A stretch of 64,000 nt of DNA from positions 14,902,628 to 14,966,627 of the forward strand of contig CM040758.1 of NCBI GenBank assembly GCA_022829145.1, read 5' to 3'. Below, one piece after another: positions 36,201 through 48,200 of this stretch. Under the pieces are notes generated by a model, which worked only from the letters and a program-made list of their open reading frames with translations, had not been told where the DNA came from and did no database searches. The translations under genes were made by a program, and so were the position numbers. Each line of letters starts with the position of its first letter. The stretch's first letter is position 1. Source of the DNA: Albula goreensis. Its lineage: Eukaryota; Chordata; Actinopteri; Albuliformes; Albulidae.

Positions 36201-39200
36201 GGAACGCAAGGGATGGTGAAGAAGAGAGGATAGTGATTCCATTATACACTTACACTGATTAGCTGGAGTGGTCCTTCTTCAGAAACTTAACTTATTAAAC
36301 TCCTTCAGGTACCTGTTAGGTCTGGCTATATTGCATTATATCTATAACTGCAACATCATGTATCACATTCTGACTTTACGTCACAGGCAGCAATGTAGTT
36401 TAATATGGTTAGGGTATTTGGCTTGTGTCACGTAGGTTGCAAGGTCCCTGGCATAGCACTGCCACTTTACCCTTGAACAAGATGAACTAGATTGTTCAGT
36501 AAATATTTCAGGTAGAAAATAGTTAAGAGTAAATTCCGTACGTACATCAGGAAGTATACTACACAAAGAGTTGTCAGTGCTTGGAACAAATTGCCAGGTC
36601 TGTAGTTTGTTGGTCAGTGAATGTAGAGGCTATGCATATTCTGTCCCTGCACCATGCACCATGGTATACTGCTGAAAGTGGGGCTGTTCTGAATGTCGTG
36701 GTCTGATGATCAGGTGCTGTGCACAATATCCCAATGTCAGGAGCATGCACACACAGTGTCATGGTGCACATAGTGGGGTATCCAGCTCTGGAGAGGTGTG
36801 CTACGTTTTTAATCTGTGCCTGAACGTAGTGATGGAATTTAGGAGTGGTATTCTTTACAAATGTCAGAGCTATGTCTGACGTGGCAAACAAAACAAAAGC
36901 CAAGCCACCGTCATCTCTTTGTAAAAGAGACACACCTTTCACTATGCAAGCAAAAACCTGTGGGAGGGAATAAAATCACCCTTTACCCACTGGAAAATGC
37001 TAAAGCTCTCAGGTTGTTCCTGTTGCTGTGTTTTACTGGACGTTGTGCTCTTTTCAGGAACATAGCAAGCCTGCTGATATCTGTCATGTCGGTTTGCTTG
37101 TCTATGAGTCTGTCTTTATCTTTGTCATTCTGTCTTCTGTTTAGATACGCTCAGAATGATCTCTATTTATAAGAGACATGTTTATATGGTGGAGTGATTG
37201 TGTGTGTGACCGTATCTTATTTGTCAGTGCCAGTCTATCAGACATTTCTTATCTCAATTGTAGATATGCATGTTATATCTCAGCTCCTCAGCCCTGGTCT
37301 GGAATGGATGCGGCTCAGCAGGTTGTCCAGCTCTTTTTGAGCAATTGGCAGAGAGACCTGTTTAGCAAGAACAACACTGACTGTCTTCATTCCCTGCTAT
37401 AATATCACCAAAATCACAGGGTTTCTTCTAATGAGGTCTTCTGAAGGGGCAAAATGATCATAAATCATTTTCCTGAGTTATTCAGCCATGCTTGAGGCCT
37501 GAAGGCCACTCAGGCCTACTTCACTGCACAGAGCCCATAGCTTACCTTACAGTTGTGATTTAAAGCACAATTGGTGCTTGACATTAATTTCAGGTTGACC
37601 TGGGAAAGTATTTGAAGTATTCGAAAATGGACCCAAAGGAAAGTGTTCAGTCAGACGCACCAAGCACACAATAAGTCAACTGCCACTGCGCAGCTAATTA
37701 CGAAGGAAATACTGTATGTCCAACCAGACAAATTCCCGGGATTTAATTCCCTCATGGTAATACTTAGTTGCCTTTTAACACTCTTAGCTTTGTCTGCAGC
37801 CTAAGAATAAATGTGGTACAAATGTGGAAAAAATATCTCAAGGGCACTTGGCATTATTTTTTTCAAGGTCTTAAAAAATGTAAGTGTTTTGAGGGCAGTG
37901 GTTTTAACCTTTGTGTCAGGACCCTGCATTGGGTCTTTAACAGGCTTGGTATAGAGATTTGGGATGCCTGACAGAGCATGGAGATCTCATTAAATTATAA
38001 TGGTGGTTTGGGTATAAAAATCACTGCAGTACTCCCCATTTGCAGCTTGGCTGTCCAACTTTATGATTGCTGTGCTCTCTATTAAAATTATGTATGAGTT
38101 CATAACCAGGGTGGGATGTTTTCACATTAATTGCTATGGCTGTTTTAGCTTAGGCCCATCATACCACATGATGAATGCAAGAAGTGGGTCCGTGCAAATC
38201 AGACACAGATAACTGGGCATTTCCCATTTGGAACATTCTCGATTTTGTTTGTTTAATTACTTTATGATCTGTTGTTCTTTATACCTACTGTAAATCACAT
38301 ATTTGTTCAATTACGCTGGGAGCAACAAACACAAAGCAAGAAAAAATACATCCAAGACCATAATGGTTTACCGAAAGACAGATTCTCATTTTAGAAAGAA
38401 TTCTAGACGTTCCTTTACAAAAATGGGTTGTCCCTGCAACGTGTAGTCCTAGCAACGTGTCACACCACCCAAATCTGCCATGGCATTGGACAGACAGTGA
38501 CACACTTTCTTAAATTCAGCAAAAAGGCCGGTGTTGCCGAAGTGCCGGACAAGCCACGTGATGCTCTAGATTGTGAACTGCACTTTTTTGAGGCAAAATC
38601 ATCAAAGCCCTGAGGCTGGCAAGCAGGCTGGGGCTGGGTTTTTGTAATTCTGGCCCAGTGGATTATCTCCAATAGGATTGTGGTTGATTAAAGCGCTGCT
38701 TTGAAATCTGTGTTCTGATAAATCTCAGAAAGGGGGAAAAGCTTGGGAGTGCTGTCCCCTCTTGTGATGCTCTTTTGCATCTCCTTTAGCAGCCTGTGAC
38801 ATTTGACACAAGTGCTTAATGTTGAGCACACATAACACAAACAAAAAAAAAAAAAAAAATAAGCCATCAAATATGAAAAAGCAGCATTTGTTTTAACAGT
38901 GGTCCAACCTGATTGTCTGGAAGTCTGTTAACCATGACCCATCATTAGAACTGTGGCTTGGATTCAATCAGTACCCTCAAATAATAAACTAATGCTACCG
39001 ACATCTGTTTTCTTCACATACATGGTTTGGTGAGTTAATTGTGGTAGCTTCTTAACTGTAAGTCAGTGTTATACATAGGTGTTGATTGAACCCAGGCCTG
39101 TATGGGACAGTGCACATAACAGGGGTTCAGTCCAATCATCAACATTTGAGTAAATGATTGTGCTCAGCCCAGCACAATCAGCCACACACCAGATGGGGCC

Positions 39201-42200
39201 ATACCCCTCTCCCCCACCCGGCTGGGTTAGCTCTTCCATGCTGCTTTGTCACCATAGGGTGGGCTCATGAGAATAATACATGAGATGGAAAACGTTTTAG
39301 GCTCAATAACCCAAAACAAAAACGTTCTGGTGTCAAGGAAACAGAACAGTATATTCCTGATTCCTCTAATATCACAGTAGTAGTGGGTCAGCATGACCAC
39401 CTGTGGCCTTGATTTATAGCAGTAGGTCTTGTTTACTGTTTGTGGCATTTCCTCAGTTTGTGGGTAGGCTTGCCCACTGGGCTTGTCTTCTCTATAACAA
39501 TTGGGCTGATTATCATGTAGTTCTTTGTCAATTTTAAAGCATTTCTCTTTCTCCCATCACCATAGGTGTGCAAACTAGGTTACTGTAGTGTAAGCACTGT
39601 TTGAGCCATATCTCTGCAATTTATCTTCAGTGGCATTGTCCTCACTCACCAAGGGAGCGGAGGCAGGTGGTTGACATTGCCAACTTGGCAGTTCCAACCT
39701 AGCTTGGAAGTTTAGACATGAACATTCACAAGTTGTTTCATTTCTAAACTTATAGCAAGAAATTCTTTTTAAAAAATCTGATGTTATGAAGGGCTGTAGA
39801 AGCTAAGAAAATGAGAGAGCAAAATTAAGGACCGTAAATAATAAATTAAGAAACATTTTGCTCTGGATAATGTCCAGACCTGGTGCTGTCCTCTGTCTTC
39901 ATGAAGGGGTTTGTTTAGGCAGATCTGGTGCCTCTTTACCTTTTGCAGGAAAATATAATGCTGGGGTGACTTTCAGGGGTTAAGGCCAATTGTCGGAAAC
40001 ACTGCTGGAGATGTCAGATGCTGAAATTGATGGAGCACAGATGCAGGGTAATGAATGGAGTGGGAAATGTACTTACATTTCATATTAAAACTTTGGTCTC
40101 TAGTGACCAGTCTATTGCAAAGTGTCTCCTAAAAAATTCACGTTGTGGTCACATTAATCTGGTATGATATGTTTAGTGCTGATAATTTGCATCATTTGAT
40201 GGAAAGCACACCCTGTGCCTTGGTCTTCGTTGCCTCTTTATCTTGGACATCCACAATACATCTGTGATCGGTCAGAGCTTTAGTATACATCTCTCACTAC
40301 ATCATAGATGTGTGTAACCAAACTTGTTTAATAATCATGACTGAGATTTTAAGTGCTTTTGTTTGCCTACTTGCACTTAAAATATTGATGTAATGCAAAG
40401 CATTTAGGTAGGATTCCAGCTACATTTCCCAAGATCTGTGAAAGAACTGAAGAATTCCTGAAAGAATGTTGCCCTCCCTGCAGGCAAGTCAGTCTCTGTG
40501 CTCACCCAAATGGAATAAACTTGATTATTTAAAAAAGTTCTCTAAAAAAACTACAGGTATACTACAGCAGAAATAAACAGCTAACAAATGTTGAAAATGG
40601 GTGATCTTTTCCTTTAAGAGTTGGAAGAACTGTGGTGAATGTAAGAAAAATCTGAGACATCTTTCACACTGAATGTCCCAGTAGAAAAGGCCAGGCAATG
40701 GTCAACCACTATGGGAACAAAATACCAGCTTGTATTACAACTGACTGCAGAAATTAAGCATTTTTAGTATGAAAGGAAAAACAGGATCTAGTCAGGCAAG
40801 AAGTCACAAGGGTCAGGCTGTACTGCCAGCAAAAATAAGTCAGTGAGAATTCCAGATTTTGTAATATCATTTCATTTACTTAGATTTTTTGTATATTTTC
40901 CCTCTTACATAGTCTTGCATCAAGTGTAGTGTAAAGTGTTGTCACTGTAACGTAAAACTGCGCACGTGTGTGTGTGCACATGTGGGCATGCATGCTTGGG
41001 TGTGTGTGTTCAGAGCTGCACAGAGTTGCACAGAGAGCTCTCTCAGCCTTTGTGGGCCTCGGATCTGCACCGTCAGTGGGAGCAGCAGTGCTGTGCAGAT
41101 CAGCGGCTCCCAGCCAGGCTGTGAACAAAGGCCATCTCTGTTGGGTTTCCTTACAGCGGAGTCAGCAGGCAGCACTGTGCACTGTTTCTCTGGGATATTG
41201 ACAGCCGCGAGTTTGTGGCTGATGTGCTTGTGCAGTACGCAGAATGGAGAAACCTCGCGCGTGACACTGGCTTATGATGAAGTCGCGCAATCTGGCACGC
41301 TCCTGCAGTCTACAGCAAAAAGTCTGCCGCTTTGTGAAACCTTTTAAAGCCGTGCAGGGGGATAACTTGGATAATCGGTAGGAAGGAAGCAGGCTTGCTC
41401 TCAGATGGTTCCAGGTTCATTTCCCCTACTCTTGAGCAAGGGACTGACCCTGAAGAGCCTCCGTAAATGCCTTCTGTTAGTAAATGTCCAATTTCAGTCC
41501 TAATTGCTGGTTGGTCAATCAATTTTCATAGCAGAGCAAACATTCATGATGTACATGGTATTAATGTAAAGTATATATAAGATGTAATGTAACCTAGAAT
41601 GAAGAGATGTGACTAAGCTGCCTCCAGTTCATTATAAATGTAATTATCATTAAACAGTCTAGGCCCCATGCCTTAATCAGGGTAGAACAGTGCAATGGAA
41701 ATGTCAGTGAATGGTAATAAAAATTATTGTACTATTCAGAAATAACACTACATACACAACAGGAGTCGTGTGAAATTTATTGGACCAATCCTTGGACAAT
41801 GGCAAAACAAGATATTGTCATAATGTTTTGAGAATATGTGTTGACTGAAATATAATGTGCAATAATCCGGATCAAGGCATGTTTATCTAGGGTGTGGGTC
41901 AGAGAAATGGTAATTCATTAATGGTCTGTTTTGATGTAAAACTTCCATGCATGAGTGGATTTAGATTTTGTGGTCATTTTTTTAATGTCTGTGAAACCCT
42001 GCCATGAATTCCTCTCATGTGCCTATTATAGTGCGCATTTCAGGCTCATTTAGTAACACTGGGAACAAATTCAGACATTCACCACTTCCTGTCTCTGGTG
42101 ATGGTTTCCTAACATAGTGCATATTTTTCTATAATTCTGCAATGTCTTGGCTTCAGTACAGCACCCCACAACATCAGTTGTCTCAAATGTGTCTTGAATT

Positions 42201-45200
42201 ATATCTTGTGCAAATAACATTCCCACTGGAGATATTCTGGCATTAGCAAAAGAAATGCTCCTCTGATCCAATGAAACATCTCTGATCAGCACTAGCACTA
42301 GTCACACAAAAATACAATATAAAATGAGAAGGTTTTTGTTATTTAATCATATGGGAACACAGAAGGCTGTCAGGATGTTTCATTTAAGGCTGTTATGTAT
42401 GCACTCATACTAGAATACCAAAATAAAAATAGCCAGTGCCAGGCTATAACTTCAACTGAGTTGCAGAGTTGCACATAGTTGCTTGGAATGCATAAGAATT
42501 GGCTTTAAGACCTCCTTTTGCTTTTCTCCAGCAGATGGTGCTGTGTGTTCACTTTTTGCATGCCTGTGTGTATTTATTGTCAGTTTTGTCCAGTTTCTTT
42601 TATTTCAGGCTCACACAGGATGGTGATCCTATATGAAATCTTTACACCAGACCACAACATGATGAGACTTGATCAATATTTTGGCTCCTGATATATAAGT
42701 TTGGAAAGTAATTGTTGTATTACAACAGTGTTAGATTGTTGTAGTTAGTTTTCCTCACATTTTTAATCTCCAGTTGTGTCACTGTTTTGCTGTTTGGACC
42801 CACACACAAAACATCTAAACTACAAAGTATTAACCCACTAGCCAGAGACCATGTCACACATCACAGGCAGCACATTACTGTAGCAGACCTAGCGGCAGTT
42901 GTGTCTCACTGACAGCTGGTGGCCTGGGGCCACCTGGCATGTTGCTGTGTGGCATAAACACAGCGGAGCCCGAGGGACTGTGGCCTGCTTACAGCAGTCT
43001 TAGCTTAAACGGGATAAAGCTGACTGTGTCCCACCCCTTCCAGGCTCACAGCTAGCTAATGACACATGTCAGCCATACGCTTCTCTGCTCCGTTGCTCCT
43101 CCTGCACCCATGGTGAGTGGTGCTGGCTATCCCCCATGCAGGAGCCCCTGAACACATAGTTATGAATGTAAAAAGGGAGGGGTCAGGATTAAGTGATTTC
43201 CACAGAGGGCCTGAAGGGTCAGAAATTCGGGACGCAAACATCTTTAATGATGCACTCAGTCATTTCAATTACAGCAGCTAAGAGACAGCTGCAGGCTTGC
43301 AGTTAGGGCTCTCTATTTTAAAAGCTTGGCCGTAATGCCGACAAGGTCTTGAGTGTGTAACTCTTCAAGCAGCGAGAGGGCTTTAGCTCTTAGTGCTGTT
43401 AGGAGAGACCTGCAGGACTGCCTAACTGCAGAACTTGGGCATGACCTTTCCATAAGCCCCCAAAATCTTCTTTACCATGTAAGGATGCCAAGGAAATGTA
43501 ACAATTTTTCTGTAATGCTGGAGATGAAGGAAATTTAAGTTTTTAAACTGCATCCTAAATTCAAATGCCCTCATCAGGCACTTTTTAGCTATGTCTACAT
43601 AAGGGGAAAACAGCTATTTATTTCCTGAAGTATTGTGAAATACAAAGAAAATAAAAAATATAACTTTTTGTCAGGAATTTGAGACATCATGAACATGGAA
43701 ACCTGTCAGTCCTGTGAGGATGTTGCTCTCAGTAAGTGTAGTCAGGCCATGAAGCCCTGATAATGACACTGTAAATATTTACTTAAAGGCAGAGCCTATT
43801 TGAAGTTTGAAGTTACTCCTAACTCAGGGATGTTCAGTGTTATCTGAGAACCGTCGTCATGGAGTCAGGTTTTTTTCTAATGAAGCACTAAAATGCTTGA
43901 CTCAACGAATCTATGTCACAATTGAAAACTAGTTGAGTTTGATTATTTGAATAGTTCAGTTGGGTATTTTTTAATGCTGGTGTAGAGCCAAAGCTAACCC
44001 CCATATTGGCCCTTCTGGGGAAGAGTGGATACCCCTCCTCAGCTTGGAGGCCACCGTAGACTCCCTGTGCTTCCTGTGAGTGCGTGAGAATCATAGCGAG
44101 GTTTTACTCTGCGGGGGTGTAGCTCCGGTGTCAGGCCACAGAAAGGGATCCTGACTGCTGGAATGTGGCGCGTCTCCATTAAGATTCCAGCGGCATTATT
44201 CCGAGCCGTGTTTGAGGCGGCAAGACAGCTGACCTCGCTCTTGGAGACCTTTCTCACTTTAATTCTGACATGCTGACTGCGCAGACACACACACGCGTGC
44301 ACACGCTCCGGCTCACCTTCCCCCTCTCACCGGTCAGGCTGCACACCACCTGCTGATTCTAATGGTTTCAAAATGAGCTGCGCAGTTCAATGTGTTCCTA
44401 AGGCAAATGAAGTTAGATGCCATGTTGTCTGGTGACTGGACCTAAACATTGTTATTTTTAGACTCAAAGGATTTGGAGATGTGCCGTATCTCTGAAATGC
44501 ATCTTACCATTGTAAATGTCATGTTTAATATCAAGTGATCTATTTAATGAACCCAGTAGGCTCCTCTGTTGTGGAGATCCCTTCGTTGAGTAGAATTAGT
44601 GAGATTGAAAAAGCTGGCAGTTATTGATTGTGTAGTTTATAATCCCAACAGTGTAGCCATGCTGTTTCAAGAATTTGTTTGTACCACTGTTGTCTCTCTT
44701 GTTGGCCTTATTAGATGCACTTGTATACTTAATTTTATGAGGCACTCTGGATAACAGCATCTGTTTAAGGAACTTAAAGCAATGCCATTTCTGTTTGATT
44801 AAGGCCCAACCATTTACGTGGCATGAGGTTTTTAAATGTGTGTCTTCTCCAGGACAGCTCGGTTTTATAATCTGTTAGTAATCCGCTCCCCCTGGTCTGT
44901 TTTAATAAGGCAGGTACACTTGGCTCAATTATTCGTCTAACTCTCCCACACAGTTCCTCTAAAGCTTAACACGCATTTGGATCTAAACTTTCTGTCAGTG
45001 TTAACGTACTTTGGTATTATTCAGGTAATATAGTTTTTATCAATTGTTAACACTATTTTAAAAATTGCACTGTCACTGTGTGCTCAGTGAACTTTGCCAT
45101 GGACTGCAATAAATGTTTTTATGATAGACATCTAAAATTTCACTATGTGGGGAAAAAACGGGCACCTTGACTTGTGTTCAGTATTGTTCCACCCAATGAA

Positions 45201-48200
45201 CACGCCTACAGCAAACCAACCATGCCTACCTTTGCCTCTGTATCCTAACAGAAATGGGAATAGCCAGGCCTTGGAACAGGCCTGATTTTCCCAGGGTTTA
45301 ACTTCATGCACACATCTTCCTGACTGAAACTGAGCCTCAGCTGTAGAGCAGCATGTCCTTCCTGTGGAGGAGTCAGTTAGCGTTATCGTTTGTGCCTCCC
45401 ACAGGCCACACACACCACTCACTCTCCCAATTAACTGTCATATCAGTACACCATCACAGGCTGTGCTGCTTGCCACCTAGTGCTTTCCTCTGCTGTCATT
45501 TCAAAAAGCAATGATGCCCTATCGTGGGCAATGTGTTAACACACAGCCCCCGCTGTACAGTAACCTGTTGTTATGCTTATTTCTCACGGTAAGTTGTATA
45601 GAGAACAGCATTCATTTAGGACTCACGTCTTGGAATCATTATGGGTCTTTTTCCTGCAGTTGTTCAAGGCAGAGCCTTGGGTGTTGTCAAAGTGTTGTCT
45701 TTGACATCTGAGAATATTGCTTTTTAATGATATTCTGACAAATCCAGTGCTGTAATTTGTGGTGCTGTCATGTGGGTAAGCATGAAATGAAGCTTATATA
45801 AGCAGAATATAAACAGTAATAATAATGATGACAATGATAATAATACATTATAATAATCAATAATGTGAAATATGAATTATCTGCACACTGATACTGTGTG
45901 TCACTTGCTGATGGTGGAATATAGCAACGTATAAAAAGATTATTGAATGTGACTGGTTGATGCTGTATTTAAGTTGCGTGAGTGGGTGGAGGAAGGGGTT
46001 CAAAAGTAGAAGATGATCCTGTAAATACTCTGGGTGTACACATTTCTTCAAATGAACCACTGTGCGACTCCACAGAATTCCCTCTCTGGGGGAAGAAAGC
46101 CTACATGCATTTTTTCTGCCTCTTGCGCTTGGCGCTGAGACCTGTTTTTAAAAAAATAAAATGTTCTAAGAGGTATGAAATGAAAATGAAAAAGTTCCTC
46201 TACAAAAGGTGTCTGAAAGACAGGGTTACTCTCTATCAAAGGATTTATCTTTAAGGCTGCTCTTTACCACAGAGTACAGAGTTTGCTTTAACAGGAAGGC
46301 ACAGCTTGCTGCTCAGAAAAACTCCTGTTTGCCTGATTCAAAGAGAACATGCTAGAACAGGACCTGCCCTGCACATGACCGCTGAGGAACGGGCCTTTAC
46401 AAAGAGTCATTTCATCCACCATAATGTAATAAGCAGGCTTGGGTAACTGAGTGCAGTCTGAGCAAGGGATTGTGGGATTGATATCACTGAGCATTCACAT
46501 GGCCAGTTAGTCAGGTCACAACTCTAACTGGAGCTGCCACGTGGGAAATTTCAGCATATCAGTCGTCTTTTTAATGCAGAGCATACCATATGACTCACTT
46601 TCCAGGTACAGCAGTGCTCCTCTGTTCCTTAGTTACGTAATTCTTTGAAGTCTTCCAAGGGGTAAAACTAATGATTAAATTGATAACGGCTCCATTCATC
46701 ATTTGTCAGCGGCACGACCAGCCAGACATGGTCTTACGACTAACACTAAGTCAGAAGGACCACACTTTTATTAGTGTCTCTCTATCTAACCAGAGTGACT
46801 GAAACCTACTGTAGCCGTCGTAGTCTTGATGCAAATGTGGCAGTGCTCCACTTTGAGAATCAGAGGTTGCAGAACAGTGCTCCATTTGGAATTTGGACCT
46901 GCAGCCTCTAAGCCATAGGCCCAGTTACCTGCTCCCACCCCTACTCCTCTTTGACACTGTGGGTTGGTACATTAGAAACAAGCAAAGGCCCTCTTACAGC
47001 AGAAAGTGCAGGGCCATGAGTTGAACCCATCCCTTGCTTGAATCCCTGCTCCCACTAAAGGTGTGCTCCTGTCTGTGTCTGCCCTGCAGATGCAAGTACT
47101 GGCATTATGACGAGAACCTGCTCACGGCCAGTGTGATCATCGTGTTCCACAACGAAGGCTGGTCCACTCTGATGAGGACCGTGCATAGCGTCATCAAGAG
47201 GACCCCTAGGAAGTACCTGGCTGAGATTGTGATGATCGATGACTACAGCAACAAAGGTGAGGCCTCAGTGTGGGTGTGAATGTGTATTTTTTACATGTAA
47301 CAGAGGTATGAGTGTGGGTATGTTGATTTGGGTTCATGCATGGATGTTGGTGTTATTATGGGTGTTGCCGTTGGTATGGCTGTTGGTGTGGTGTTGATGT
47401 GAGTATTAGTTGTGGTAAAAAAAATAAAAAGGCCAGATATGACATGCTGCTTACACATCCAGATAGCAAGGCAATGTGAAATGGATGTGGAGCAACCAGG
47501 TGCAAGTAGTGAGGGAACCTAAAGAAAAATGAAACTTAAATGTGCTGACCAGGTAACAGATATAATGGCCAATGAGGCAAAGCTTCTTATAGCCATATTA
47601 CAGTGTGGGAATTAAACACAAACCGAGAGGATAAAGTTTTGGGGTGACATCATGTATCAAGAGGATAGTCGCAAAGTGATGAAGTCGCTGCAAATCCCAT
47701 TTTAATACGTTTTGGCGGCTGCTTCAACACCTGAAAAGCAGTCGCAGTCCTTTAGTAAATCTGGCCCTTAGAGTCTTATTAGGTTGGTTGAGCAGTTAGT
47801 TTCAGAGTGTTCACACTTTACTTTTTTGTATTTAAGAGCGTGAGATGCTTTCCTTGCAAAGCTGTATGTATCTGGTTTTAGGTCAGGAGGGATGTTCAAA
47901 TTCCTCTGTGGTAATGATCAAACCACGTTCACTTTAGTTCTTAAATCTTGATCTTAAATGTCCTCTCATCAATCAGCAGGTTCTAAAAGAATGAATATCA
48001 GTCTTTCCTAATGTGTGTGGAAAGCTAATTGCGAATCTTCTGCATCCATGAAACTGGTGAGCCGATTATGGTAGGTTTAGGATGATATTAAGATCTGCAT
48101 CCTAACTGTACTGATGTGGGTGGTGTCTGTCTCCACAGTGCACCTGAAGGAAAGGCTGGAGGACTACATCAAGCAGTGGAATGGCCTGGTCAAGCTGTTC

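Larger units (their letters stand above)
35161..47089. other. galnt7: galnt7 intron 2
   Basis: Intron of 11.9 kb. Contents: SINE fragments at 36391-36530 and about 41380-41500, a CTCF-like motif at 42528-42542, and a CpG-retaining stretch at 44090-44290 that could be a conserved element. No exon recognised. Confidence 0.7.
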
